Assembly (NCBI GenBank): GCA_020848035.1
Contig: JADLAX010000014.1
Coordinates: 1-64,000, forward strand
Length of the DNA: 64,000 bases
Direction of reading: 5' to 3'
Origin: Anaerolineae bacterium
Lineage (GTDB): Bacteria > Chloroflexota > Anaerolineae > Promineifilales > Promineifilaceae
Shown here: piece after piece, positions 45,708 through 53,683 of the stretch
How positions within the stretch are numbered: position 1 is the first letter of the stretch
How the letters are laid out: each line of letters starts with the position of its first letter
The notes under the pieces: generated by a model
Database searches by the model: none
Told to the model about the DNA's origin: nothing
What the model saw: only the letters and a program-made list of their open reading frames with translations
Position numbers and translations under genes: made by a program

Positions 45708-46178
45708 CTATTGTTGGTTTGGGGGTAGCGTTGAGGCAACGGAAAGATGCCAGCCATCGGCGGTGTCTTCCACCTCAAAGTTGACAATGGTGCGGTTTAC
45801 ATCAGGGTACAGTGCTTGTTTGCGCTGCATCATTTTGTCGATCATTTTGCGCATTGTTTCGATATCTTCCGGCTCAGAACTCATTGTTTTTACGAGTTGC
45901 TCTATCTGCTCTTTTTGCTCCTGCGGGGGCATGAGCGTAATGTTCCAGGCCATTGCGCCTATGCTAACCAAATTTTTCATGGCCACAATGGTATCGGCAT
46001 CATCGGCAAAGGGGGCAATGATTTCTTCGAGAGCGTCTGACATTTTTATTTGGCCGGGTGCATTGTGTATGATGCCGCCAAAGGATGAACCCATGTTGCG
46101 CTTAATGTTTTGTTCTAATTTTTTGAAGGCCCGTTTGGAATTGGCTTTTTGTTTTTTAGGTTTGATGCGTTTTTTCAT
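45708..46178 (-). CDS. Unknown protein bracketed by repeats
   Basis: No family is recognised. The 156 residues start with a highly basic stretch (MKKRIKPKKQKANSKRAFKK), then acidic helices (QKEQIEQLVKTMSSEPEDIE) and a strand-rich end (NRTIVNFEVEDTADGWHLSV). The basic N-terminus may bind nucleic acid or ribosomes; this is a guess. The ATG at 46178 is chosen because the frame upstream to 46235 is repeat DNA; there is no strong ribosome site. Copies of one repeat lie on both sides. Confidence 0.6.
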   Translation of the reverse strand: MKKRIKPKKQKANSKRAFKKLEQNIKRNMGSSFGGIIHNAPGQIKMSDALEEIIAPFADDADTIVAMKNLVSIGAMAWNITLMPPQEQKEQIEQLVKTMSSEPEDIETMRKMIDKMMQRKQALYPDVNRTIVNFEVEDTADGWHLSVASTLPPNQQ

Positions 46179-46191
46179 TTCGTTTGTTTTG

Positions 46192-46253
46192 GGGCAGGCA
46201 CGGGGAAAGGGCAGGCACGGGGAAAGGGCAGGCACGGGGGCCTGCCCCTACCG
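46192..46253. repeat. 17-bp tandem repeat ending in the GGCAGGCACGGGGG element
   Basis: GGGCAGGCACGGGGAAA occurs at 46192 and 46209, then a third unit continues into GGGCCTGCCCCTACC. The final part matches 45640-45703. Confidence 0.9.
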
Positions 46254-46261
46254 ATCATCGG

Positions 46262-47035
46262 TTATTTGCCGTGCCAGGTGGCGGGGCGTTTGTTGATGAA
46301 GGCGTCCATGCCTTCTTTTTGGTCGTCGGTGCTGAAGAGCATGTAGAAGAGGCGGCGTTCGTGGGCCAGCCCGGCCTGGAGCGAGGTTTCGAAAACGGCG
46401 TTGACGGCTTCTTTGGCCAGACGCAGGGCGACGGGGGCGCGGGCGGCAATCTCGGCGGCAAATTTGATCGCTTCTTCCAGATAAAGTTCTACGGGGACGA
46501 TGCGGTTGATGAGGCCATGCTGTTGGGCTTCGGTGGCGGAGAGGAAACGGCCGTTCAGCACAATTTCCATCGCCAGGGCCTTACCCACGGCGTAGGTCAT
46601 GCGCTGCGTGCCACCCGCGCCGGGGATAATGCCCAGGTTGATCTCTGGCTGGCCAAATTTGGCGCTCTCGCTGGCAATGATCATGTCGCAGGCCATCGCC
46701 AGTTCACAACCACCGCCGAGGGCAAAGCCAGAAACGGCCGCAATCACCGGCTTGCCAATCTGGCGCAGACGGTCCCAATAGCCAATAAACGGATTGTCCA
46801 GCATGGTCACCGGCGTGGCCGTAGCCATCTCTTTGATGTCCGCTCCGGCGGCAAACGCTTTTTCATTGCCGGTGACGACCATGCAGCCGATATTGTCGTC
46901 GGCGTCGAACGCTTCCAGGGCAGTCATCAATTCGCTCATCAGCCCGCGATTCAGCGCATTAAGCGCCTGGGGTCGGTTGAACTGGACAATGCCCACACGG
47001 CCGTTGCTTCGCGTCAGAATAAATTCGTAGGACAT
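46262..47035 (-). CDS. Enoyl-CoA hydratase/isomerase (crotonase family)
   Basis: The enzyme hydrates 2-enoyl-CoA, for example crotonyl-CoA, in fatty-acid or amino-acid breakdown. The oxyanion-hole segment FALGGGCELAMACDMIIAS and the block FGQPEINLGIIPGAGGTQRM include the two catalytic glutamates (Glu in GQPEI and in the GGCELA helix). The 257 residues fit crotonase. The ATG at 47035 has AAGGAG at 6 bases. The neighbours are unrelated. It could process the product of the glutaryl-CoA dehydrogenase at 85-1281. Confidence 0.94.
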   Translation of the reverse strand: MSYEFILTRSNGRVGIVQFNRPQALNALNRGLMSELMTALEAFDADDNIGCMVVTGNEKAFAAGADIKEMATATPVTMLDNPFIGYWDRLRQIGKPVIAAVSGFALGGGCELAMACDMIIASESAKFGQPEINLGIIPGAGGTQRMTYAVGKALAMEIVLNGRFLSATEAQQHGLINRIVPVELYLEEAIKFAAEIAARAPVALRLAKEAVNAVFETSLQAGLAHERRLFYMLFSTDDQKEGMDAFINKRPATWHGK

Positions 47036-47095
47036 GGGATTCTCCTTATTTTCTCGTTCCCTCACTCTTGTCATTCAATTTTTCAATCGTGTAAA

Positions 47096-47153
47096 CACCC
47101 TCACCCCACCCTAACCCTCCCCCTCTCAGGGGGAGGGTTAGGGTGGGGGTGAA
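47096..47153. repeat. CCCTCACCC-family inverted repeat
   Basis: CCCTCACCCCACCCTAACCC pairs with GGGTTAGGGTGGGGGTG across CCCCCTCTCAGGGGG. It is related to 1-80 and lies upstream of the crotonase gene. Confidence 0.88.
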
Positions 47154-47171
47154 GGATGCCAAATTTAATTT

Positions 47172-47249
47172 TCTTCTCGTTCCCACGCTGCGCAGGGGAC
47201 GCCGGAGCGTCCCGATCTGCATTCCACGCCGAGCGTGGAACGAGCAAGG
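47172..47249. repeat. Composite CTCGTTCCCACGC repeat
   Basis: TTCTCGTTCCCACGCTGCGC and, 50 bp on, CACGCCGAGCGTGGAACGAG enclose an inner GGGACGCCGGAGCGTCCCG hairpin. It is related to 23515-23542. Confidence 0.85.
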
Positions 47250-47252
47250 CAG

Positions 47253-48119
47253 TTATTGAAGAATTTGCGCTAAAGCACGGCCGTTTCCCTTCACCACTTC
47301 CTCCTGCAATTGGGTAAAGAGGGCGGGCAGTTGGGGCAGGTGATGGGCTTTTTTGGCGCGCAGGAGGTAGGCCTGGGCTTCATAATCGTCGAGCAGGGTG
47401 GCCAGGCAGTGAGCGGCCGCCAGGTGCGTGGCCATCGCTTGTTGATCGGTCGAAAATTGGGCCAGATCGGCGGCCAGCAGATGCGGCGCGAGCTGTTCGG
47501 CGGCGGTGGCCACCACCCAGCCGGGATCTTCATCAAAGGGCCAGGGCGGCGACTCGCCAACCGCTTTGGGCGGGGCCAGCAGCAGCGCCAGCGTGCCGTG
47601 GGCCGTGGCCACCACCGGGCTGAGCGCCGGAAAGACCAGGTTGGGCATGAGCAGAACGGCCGTATCCGCCACCACCCCCAACTGCCCCAGCGCCGTCAGC
47701 AGGCGATCCTCAGTGAAAATCGTTTGGAGCGCGGCGGCAGCTTCTTGCCAGACGGCCGTTTGCGCGGCCCAAAACAGCGTCACAATGGAGGTTTCGCGGG
47801 CAAAATCGGCCAGCGACTGCACCCAGTCGTTGATTTTTAGCACGTGCGGCAAATCGGCCGTAGGGGTGAAGTCGGGCCAGGTACAGCCCAGTGCCGCGCT
47901 GAACAGGTCGGTCAGCGGTACGCCGTTGAGCAGCGCCTCGTTGGCCCCGTTAACCGCCGGATGGCTGGCAAAGGGCTGCACAAAGTGGCGCACCTGCTTG
48001 GCCTGCGGATGCACCGCATGGGTTAGCTGCGCCTGCTCCTCAGCGGGCCAACTGCTGGCGGCCAGAACGGCCGTTACCAGCCGCAGGCGTTCGTCGATGG
48101 TGATGGACAAAGATGCCAT
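47253..48119 (-). CDS. Unknown cytoplasmic protein
   Basis: I do not recognise the family. The 288 residues are almost all helical and rich in Ala/Leu (TLFWAAQTAVWQEAAAAL, HLAAAHCLATLLDDYEAQAYLL), with no signal, membrane span or cysteine pairs. The overall look is an alpha-alpha helical repeat or scaffold. The ATG at 48119 is chosen because the open frame upstream to 48191 crosses a hairpin repeat. Confidence 0.65.
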   Translation of the reverse strand: MASLSITIDERLRLVTAVLAASSWPAEEQAQLTHAVHPQAKQVRHFVQPFASHPAVNGANEALLNGVPLTDLFSAALGCTWPDFTPTADLPHVLKINDWVQSLADFARETSIVTLFWAAQTAVWQEAAAALQTIFTEDRLLTALGQLGVVADTAVLLMPNLVFPALSPVVATAHGTLALLLAPPKAVGESPPWPFDEDPGWVVATAAEQLAPHLLAADLAQFSTDQQAMATHLAAAHCLATLLDDYEAQAYLLRAKKAHHLPQLPALFTQLQEEVVKGNGRALAQILQ

Positions 48120-48136
48120 AACGATTTCTCGATATA

Positions 48137-48209
48137 GGGTGGAAAGTTGCAAGTGGCAGGTAGCAGGTAAAAAGCACGTGCCACTTGCCACCTTTCACTT
48201 GCCACCCTG
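48137..48209. repeat. TTGCAAGTGGCAGGT-family inverted repeat
   Basis: GGTGGAAAGTTGCAAGTGGC is followed by GTGCCACTTGCCACCTTTC. It lies between two minus-strand genes; a relative is at 22665-22740. Confidence 0.85.
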
Positions 48210-48971
48210 TTACAAACGGTAATCCGCTTCTTCCTTCGGCCAGAGCCGCCAGATGACCACTGCGTACACCAGCCCGGTGAGCAGGTAGACCGTTGGCAGG
48301 CGGTCGGCGGCGGTGAGCACGGGCGGTGGACCCAGGGCCACCCACACCGTGAAGCTGTGCAGCGTCTGGATGAGCATCGTGCCCAAAAAGCTGCCGGTGC
48401 GCAGGCGGATGATGCCATAAAAGACGCCCCACACGATGAAGTAGAGCAGACTGGTAATATTGCTATCGTACGCTTCCTGGAACAGCACAAAGGCCACCGC
48501 GCCAAAGGCAATGCCGCTGGCAACAGCGGCCGTCAGCCCGCCGCGCCACTCGGCCAGGGTGCGGAAGAGCAGGCTAAAGGCCCACAGCTGGGTGGCAAAG
48601 GCTTCAAACAGCAGCAGGTAAACAAAGCTGCGGCCGGAATCGGCGGCATTGAGATTGAGGGAAATAAAGCTGAAGCGGAAGAACAAAAAGGCCAGCCAGC
48701 CCAGGGTCGCAAAACCGATGCCGGCAAACAACGGCCGTCCCCCGCGTAATCCCATCCCCGGCAGGCCAAGCCAAAACAAGCCTATGAACCAGCTGATCAC
48801 GCCCAGGCCACCCAAAATGGGCGCGTTGCTGTCTTCGCTGCCGCCCAAAATGAGCGTCAGGGCAAAGGGCAGCAGGAGGATCAGGACAAGGCGCACCGTG
48901 ACCGGCAGGGTGGTTTTGGCGGCCAGCGGTGAAGATTGTTTATGAATACGTTGCTTCGATTTTTTCGCCAT
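48210..48971 (-). CDS. CPBP-like intramembrane protease family protein (degenerate)
   Basis: The 253-residue protein has about seven or eight membrane helices after a basic start (MAKKSKQRIHKQ). The order of helices and the blocks LLFEAFATQLWAFSLLFRTL and GSFLGTMLIQTLHSFTVW resemble CPBP (Abi/CAAX-type) proteins. In these, EExxxR and FxxxH-like motifs supply the active site; here the first motif keeps only one Glu and the later His is present, so activity is doubtful. The frame upstream to 49061 is a CGCAGAG repeat, so the ATG at 48971 is the start. Confidence 0.65.
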   Translation of the reverse strand: MAKKSKQRIHKQSSPLAAKTTLPVTVRLVLILLLPFALTLILGGSEDSNAPILGGLGVISWFIGLFWLGLPGMGLRGGRPLFAGIGFATLGWLAFLFFRFSFISLNLNAADSGRSFVYLLLFEAFATQLWAFSLLFRTLAEWRGGLTAAVASGIAFGAVAFVLFQEAYDSNITSLLYFIVWGVFYGIIRLRTGSFLGTMLIQTLHSFTVWVALGPPPVLTAADRLPTVYLLTGLVYAVVIWRLWPKEEADYRL

Positions 48972-49023
48972 ACGGCTGGATTGTAACACTGATTTCAGGC
49001 GGTGGCATGGCGCTGCCGAAATA

Positions 49024-49105
49024 TTAACCGCAGAGACGCGGAGAGCGCAGAGAACAAACAATTTGAGAGAAAACTCAGCGTTCTCAGCGCACTCCGCGGT
49101 GAAAA
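49024..49105. repeat. CGCAGAG-family inverted repeat (intergenic copy)
   Basis: TTAACCGCAGAGACGCGGAG runs to TTCTCAGCGCACTCCGCGGTG. It lies between divergent genes. Copies inside a coding region are at 35543 and 36165. Confidence 0.88.
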
Positions 49106-49168
49106 ACCAGACAACAGTTTCAGCCCAAAGTTTGTTGCCCTGCGCCCTTTTCGGCTACACTTTCGCCC

Positions 49169-50347
49169 GTGACCGACCCGAAACCAACCCGCCTTTCCTG
49201 GCAGCTGGCGCTGATTGCCCTGGCGCGGCTGTGCCTGAACACCGGCCTGCGCATGGTGTATCCGTTTGCCCCCGCTTTTGCCCGCCAGCTGGATGTGCCG
49301 GTAACGGCCGTTTACCAACTCGTCACCATTCGCAACCTGGCCGGGTTTGCCAGCCCGCTGTTTGGCCCGTTGTCGGAGCGGTTTGGCCGCAAGACGGTGC
49401 TGTTTGGCGCGATGATTTTTTTCAGCGCAGGCTGCTTGCTGGTGTGGCTGTGGCCCAGCTACTGGCTGCTGGGCGCGGCGCTCATCGTTATTTCGCTGGC
49501 TAAAGTCATTTACGACCCGGCGATGCAGGCGTACGTGGGCGAGACGGTGCCGTATCGGCAGCGCGGCAAGGCGCTGGCCGTTACCGAGCTTTCCTGGGCG
49601 GGGGCGCTGCTGGTGGGTGGGCCATTGATTGGTATCGCTATCGAGCGGCAGGGCTGGTCGGCGGCGTTTTTCTGGCTGGGGTTGTTTGGGGTGATAACGG
49701 CCGTTTTCCTCGTCCGCTTCCTGCCCACAACCCAAAAAACAATCACCGGGCGCGGCGCTACGCTGGCCGATACCTGGCGCGTGGTGCGCGAGCATCCCGT
49801 CATCTGGGCAGCGATGGGGTACGCTGTGCTCAACATGGCAGGCAACGAAACGATCTTCCTGGTTTTTGGCGACTGGATGGAGCTAAGTTTTGGCCTCAGC
49901 CTGCTGGCCCTGGGGGCGTCGGCGGGGGTCATTGGCGGAGCGGAGATTGTGGGTGAGCTGTTTGCTGGCTGGTCGGTGGACCGCTTTGGCAAGCGCCCGG
50001 TCATCATCACCACGGGATTGCTCAATGCGCTTATCTGCCTGGTCATTCCACTGACCAGCGGCAGTCTGACGGCGGCGCTCAGCGCCTACTTTGCCCTGTT
50101 CCTCATGTTCGAAATCACCGTGGTCGGCGGTGTTCCCCTCATGACCGAGATTGTGCCCTCGGCGCGCAGTGTGGTGATGTCTACCATTTTGGCAGCGGGA
50201 GCCTTGGGCCGGGCGCTGGGGTCATGGCTGGGGCCATTTTTGTTCACCGAGTTCGGCTTTCGCAGCAATGGGGTGGTCTCTGCTATCATTACGGCCGTTG
50301 CCACCCTGATTTTGGCATTGTGGATTCGGGAGGGGAGTGAAGCGTAA
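49169..50347 (+). CDS. MFS transporter
   Basis: The 392-residue carrier has twelve predicted helices. The loop 2-3 signature is GPLSERFGRKTVLFGA, matching the MFS Gx(3)DRxGR(K/R) pattern, and loop 8-9 has GWSVDRFGKRPVI. Substrate cannot be inferred; drug/H+ or metabolite export are both plausible. The GTG at 49169 is the first good start after a CGCAGAG repeat. It does not form an operon with the small gene 54 bp downstream with certainty. Confidence 0.9.
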   Translation: MTDPKPTRLSWQLALIALARLCLNTGLRMVYPFAPAFARQLDVPVTAVYQLVTIRNLAGFASPLFGPLSERFGRKTVLFGAMIFFSAGCLLVWLWPSYWLLGAALIVISLAKVIYDPAMQAYVGETVPYRQRGKALAVTELSWAGALLVGGPLIGIAIERQGWSAAFFWLGLFGVITAVFLVRFLPTTQKTITGRGATLADTWRVVREHPVIWAAMGYAVLNMAGNETIFLVFGDWMELSFGLSLLALGASAGVIGGAEIVGELFAGWSVDRFGKRPVIITTGLLNALICLVIPLTSGSLTAALSAYFALFLMFEITVVGGVPLMTEIVPSARSVVMSTILAAGALGRALGSWLGPFLFTEFGFRSNGVVSAIITAVATLILALWIREGSEA

Positions 50348-50401
50348 CGGTAAGCAGTCATCGGTAAACGGTGATCGGTTGGCGAAAAAGCGAGGTATGG
50401 C

Positions 50402-50593
50402 ATGGACGCACTTTTGAACCTGGAAACGGCCGAATTAACCCGGCTGGTAATTATTGCGGTGGTTTTGCTGGTAGGGCTTTTTCTGGCGCGGCTGGCGTTT
50501 AAGCTCACCGCCTCGCTGATGCGTATTGGCTGCCTGGCCGTCTTCCTCATCGTCGCCGCCATTGCCCTGATGCAGATGTTTGGCGGTGCCTGA
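50402..50593 (+). CDS. Small two-helix membrane protein
   Basis: The 63 residues form two membrane helices (VIIAVVLLVGLFLARLAF and GCLAVFLIVAAIALMQM) joined by a short basic loop. GAGG lies 6 bases before the ATG. No family is recognised. Confidence 0.65.
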   Translation: MDALLNLETAELTRLVIIAVVLLVGLFLARLAFKLTASLMRIGCLAVFLIVAAIALMQMFGGA

Positions 50594-50812
50594 AAACGGC
50601 CGCTAGTGGCCACCTTGGGCAAAAAAGACAAATCACACCCACCCATTTCCGTTACCAACTGACCAAACTGCCTAACGGCCGTAGCTCTCACAACCCACGA
50701 ATTGCCCAATTGGCTAATTTTTTAAGCCATGTCATAATTATGGCTCCCAAAAGACGCCGCCAGCCTCGCCTGGCAAACTATTTTATTTCCGAAAGGAAGG
50801 AGAGATGCAGAT

Positions 50813-51727
50813 ATGAAAATGCAACGTTTGATTTGGTTCATTGGTTTGATCCTGCTCGCCTTAACCGTCGTCGCCTGTGGCGGCGGTGGCGACGAGCCGG
50901 CCGCTGAAGATACTACCAGCGATACGGCCGAAGAAGCCACCACCGAAGAAGAAATGGCGGAAGAAGAACCCGCAGCGGAAGAAGAAGCCGCCAGCCTGCC
51001 GGATTTGGAAGGCCGTGAAGTCACCATCGCCGTGGAAAACGCCTACCTGCCCTTCAACTACATTGACCCCACCACGGGCGAACCGGCTGGTTGGGACTAC
51101 GATGTGTGGAACGAAATCTGCCGCCTGATCAACTGCACCCCCGTCTACGTCGAAGCTGGCTGGGAAGGCATGATCCAGGCCGTGGCCGATGGTCAGTATG
51201 ATGCCGCCGCCGACGGTATCACCATCACCGACGAACGCGCCGAAATTGTGGACTTCTCCGCTGGTTACATCAATATCGAGCAGCGCCTGCTGGTCCGTCT
51301 GGATGAGGATCGCATCACCAGCATTGATGACATCGTGAACAACACCGAGCTGGTTTTGGGCACACAAACCGGCACCACCAACTACGAGACGGCACTGCAA
51401 TACCTGCCTGAGGATCGCATCCAGGCGTTTGAGCAGTTCCCCTTCGCCGTGCAGGCGCTCATCGCCGGTGACATTGACGCCGTGATCATTGACGAAATCG
51501 CCGGTCAGGGTTACCTGGGCGAAAATGCCGATCAGCTGCAGCTGATTGGCCCGTCGATGTCCAGCGACCAGTTGGGCTTCATCTACCCCAAGGGCAGCGA
51601 TCTGGTTGAACCGGTGAATGCCGCCTTGGGCGAGCTGGCGCAAAACGGCTTCCTGGAAGAGGTGAATCTACAATACTTTGGCCCGAACTTCACCATCACA
51701 TACGACGATTTGTTCCCCGAAGAGTAA
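50813..51727 (+). CDS. Amino-acid ABC transporter substrate-binding lipoprotein
   Basis: The signal ends in lipobox TVVAC with Cys22. An acidic linker of about 45 residues (EEATTEEEMAEEEPAAEEE) precedes the PBP type II fold. The block NAYLPFNYIDPTTGEPAGWDYDV and then DGITITDERAEIVDFS are typical of polar amino-acid receptors, with the substrate Arg/Asp contacts in the first of these. The 304 residues fit. It leads a receptor-permease-ATPase unit; a hairpin and a palindrome after it probably let more receptor be made than membrane parts. Confidence 0.92.
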   Translation: MKMQRLIWFIGLILLALTVVACGGGGDEPAAEDTTSDTAEEATTEEEMAEEEPAAEEEAASLPDLEGREVTIAVENAYLPFNYIDPTTGEPAGWDYDVWNEICRLINCTPVYVEAGWEGMIQAVADGQYDAAADGITITDERAEIVDFSAGYINIEQRLLVRLDEDRITSIDDIVNNTELVLGTQTGTTNYETALQYLPEDRIQAFEQFPFAVQALIAGDIDAVIIDEIAGQGYLGENADQLQLIGPSMSSDQLGFIYPKGSDLVEPVNAALGELAQNGFLEEVNLQYFGPNFTITYDDLFPEE

Positions 51728-51754
51728 CGGCCGTTTGACCCTAAAATCACCTGT

Positions 51755-51770
51755 TTGTAAACATTTACAA
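51755..51770. promoter_or_regulatory. Palindrome TTGTAAACATTTACAA
   Basis: Perfect 7-bp arms TTGTAAA and TTTACAA lie around CA, between the receptor and permease genes, just upstream of a terminator hairpin. It may be an operator for an internal promoter or part of mRNA structure. Confidence 0.5.
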
Positions 51771-51783
51771 GCGGGTTAAGATT

Positions 51784-51827
51784 AGAAGCGTCAGTTATTC
51801 ATTTAACTGGCGCTTCTTTGTTTTTTA
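51784..51827 (+). terminator. Intra-operon terminator/attenuator
   Basis: AGAAGCGTCAGTT (51784-51796) pairs with AACTGGCGCTTCT (51805-51817) with one wobble, followed by TTGTTTTTT. It should partly stop transcription after the receptor gene. Confidence 0.85.
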
Positions 51828-51901
51828 TCGGCTTCAAGTAGAACAGGGAAGACAGTGCGGCTGGTTGGGAAACGGCCGTACCACCTACAGGAGAAACAAC
51901 C

Positions 51902-52714
51902 ATGGCTGGACCCGAAGTGACCCCCTCCTTCTCAACCGACGCACGCAGCCGCAACGAACCCCTTGTCGCCTGGCGTGAGTTCCCCTGGTGGCTGGTTGCC
52001 ATCTTCGTGTTTCTGGGCGTCATGACCTACCTCATCCTCACCGATGAAGAGGTCAATCAAGCGTTTGTCTTCATTTTGCCGGGCATTTCCACCACGCTTT
52101 ACCTAACTTTGGGCGGTTTTGGTCTGGCGCTGGTCTTTGGTTTGCTCGCCGGGCTGGGGCGCATCAGCCACAATGGGCTCATTCGCAACATCGCCATCAC
52201 CTACGTAGAATTTATTCGCGGCGTGCCCACCCTGGTGCTCATTCTCACCCTCGCCTTCGTCATTGTGCCCGCCGTCAGCGACAGCATCGGCATCAACAAC
52301 CGCGACGTCTCCATCGAGCTGCGCGCCATCCTGGCCCTGGCCATCATCTACGGGGCCTTCCTCGCCGAAATTTTCCGTGCCGGCATCGAATCTATTCCCA
52401 AAGGGCAAATGGAAGCCGCCCGCTCGCTGGGCATGACCGTGCGCCAGGCAATGCAGTACATCATCCTGCCCCAGGCCATCCGCAACATCTCCCCCGCCCT
52501 GGGCAACGACTTCATCGCCATGCTCAAGGATTCATCGCTGGCCTCCGTCCTGGCCGTGCGCGAGCTAACCCAGCGCTCCCGCCTGCACGCAGGCAGCACC
52601 TTCCGCTTTCCAGAAGCCTACCTGGTCATCGTCTTCCTCTACCTGGCCATGACCATCACCCTCAGCCTGTTGCTGCGCTGGTACGAACGGCGCCTTCGTG
52701 TGGGAGAACGTTAA
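51902..52714 (+). CDS. Amino-acid ABC transporter permease (HisM/GlnP family)
   Basis: The 270-residue protein has five or six membrane helices and the family EAA-type loop MEAARSLGMTVRQAMQYIILPQA (described by EAARSLG). Strongly conserved FIRGVPTLV and AILALAIIYGAFLAEIFRAG flank it. It begins with about 30 soluble residues. A single permease gene is present, so it probably forms a homodimer. It ends 3 bases before the ATPase start. Confidence 0.93.
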   Translation: MAGPEVTPSFSTDARSRNEPLVAWREFPWWLVAIFVFLGVMTYLILTDEEVNQAFVFILPGISTTLYLTLGGFGLALVFGLLAGLGRISHNGLIRNIAITYVEFIRGVPTLVLILTLAFVIVPAVSDSIGINNRDVSIELRAILALAIIYGAFLAEIFRAGIESIPKGQMEAARSLGMTVRQAMQYIILPQAIRNISPALGNDFIAMLKDSSLASVLAVRELTQRSRLHAGSTFRFPEAYLVIVFLYLAMTITLSLLLRWYERRLRVGER

Positions 52715-52717
52715 GCC

Positions 52718-53455
52718 ATGAACGATATGATTGTCATCCAAGATCTACACAAATATTTCGGCCACATCGAAGCCGTTAAAGGCGTCGATTTAACCATTCA
52801 CCAGGGTGAAGTGGTGGTCATTATTGGCCCCAGCGGCTCGGGCAAGAGCACCGTCTTGCGCTGCATCAACCACCTGGAAACGCCCACCAGCGGCGGCATC
52901 TACATCGAAGGGCTGCATCTGGAAGACAAAAAGACCAACATCAACGAAGTGCGGGCCGAAGTGGGCATGGTATTCCAGCAGTTCAACCTCTTTCCCCACC
53001 TCACCGCGCTGGAAAACGTCACCATTGCCCAGCGGCTGGTGCGCAAGCGCGACAAAGCCGAAGCGGAGCGCATCGGCATGGAGCAGCTGGCCCGCGTGGG
53101 CATCCCGGAAAAAGCCAACGCCTACCCGCGCCAGCTTTCCGGCGGGCAGCAGCAGCGGGTGGCCATCGCCCGCTCGCTGGCGATGAATCCCAAAATTATG
53201 CTGTTCGACGAACCCACCAGCGCCCTGGACCCGGAAATGATCAAGGAAGTGCTGGACGTGATGCTGGATCTGGCCAAAGAGGGCATGACGATGGTGGTGG
53301 TGACGCATGAGATGGGTTTTGCCCGCGCCGCTGCGGGCCGGATGGTGTTTATGGACGGCGGTCAGGTAGTGGAGATTGCCTCGCCGGAAGAGCTGTACAA
53401 CAATCCACAACACCAGCGCACCAAGCTCTTCTTGAGCAAAATTTTGACGCATTAA
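52718..53455 (+). CDS. Amino-acid ABC transporter ATP-binding protein
   Basis: The GlnQ-type ATPase has Walker [12 protein letters not shown], signature [15 protein letters not shown], Walker [15 protein letters not shown] and switch [14 protein letters not shown]. The 245 residues match the family. The 3-base gap to the permease shows co-translation. It completes the importer. Confidence 0.95.
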   Translation: MNDMIVIQDLHKYFGHIEAVKGVDLTIHQGEVVVIIGPSGSGKSTVLRCINHLETPTSGGIYIEGLHLEDKKTNINEVRAEVGMVFQQFNLFPHLTALENVTIAQRLVRKRDKAEAERIGMEQLARVGIPEKANAYPRQLSGGQQQRVAIARSLAMNPKIMLFDEPTSALDPEMIKEVLDVMLDLAKEGMTMVVVTHEMGFARAAAGRMVFMDGGQVVEIASPEELYNNPQHQRTKLFLSKILTH

Positions 53456-53472
53456 CTTCACCAAATTTGTGC

Positions 53473-53510
53473 TTTAGCTTGTCATTCCCGCGCAGGCGGG
53501 AATCCACTCT
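53473..53510. repeat. CATTCCCGCGCAGGCGGGAAT hairpin
   Basis: ATTCCCGC and GCGGGAAT pair around GCAG, preceded by TTGTC. This kind of hairpin is widespread in bacterial intergenic DNA. Confidence 0.8.
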
Positions 53511-53683
53511 GGTAGGTTAACAGTTGCCAAGACGGTATATTTTTCGGACCAACCTCAGGTTTGGCCGTTCGCATCTGAGGATGCTCACTCCTCATTCGGC
53601 GAAATGGCTTGACAACTGGGCCAAGCTTTGTATGATGCAGGCATTCAAGCCAGGTGCACCAACTACAGAAAGAGAGCATTTTC

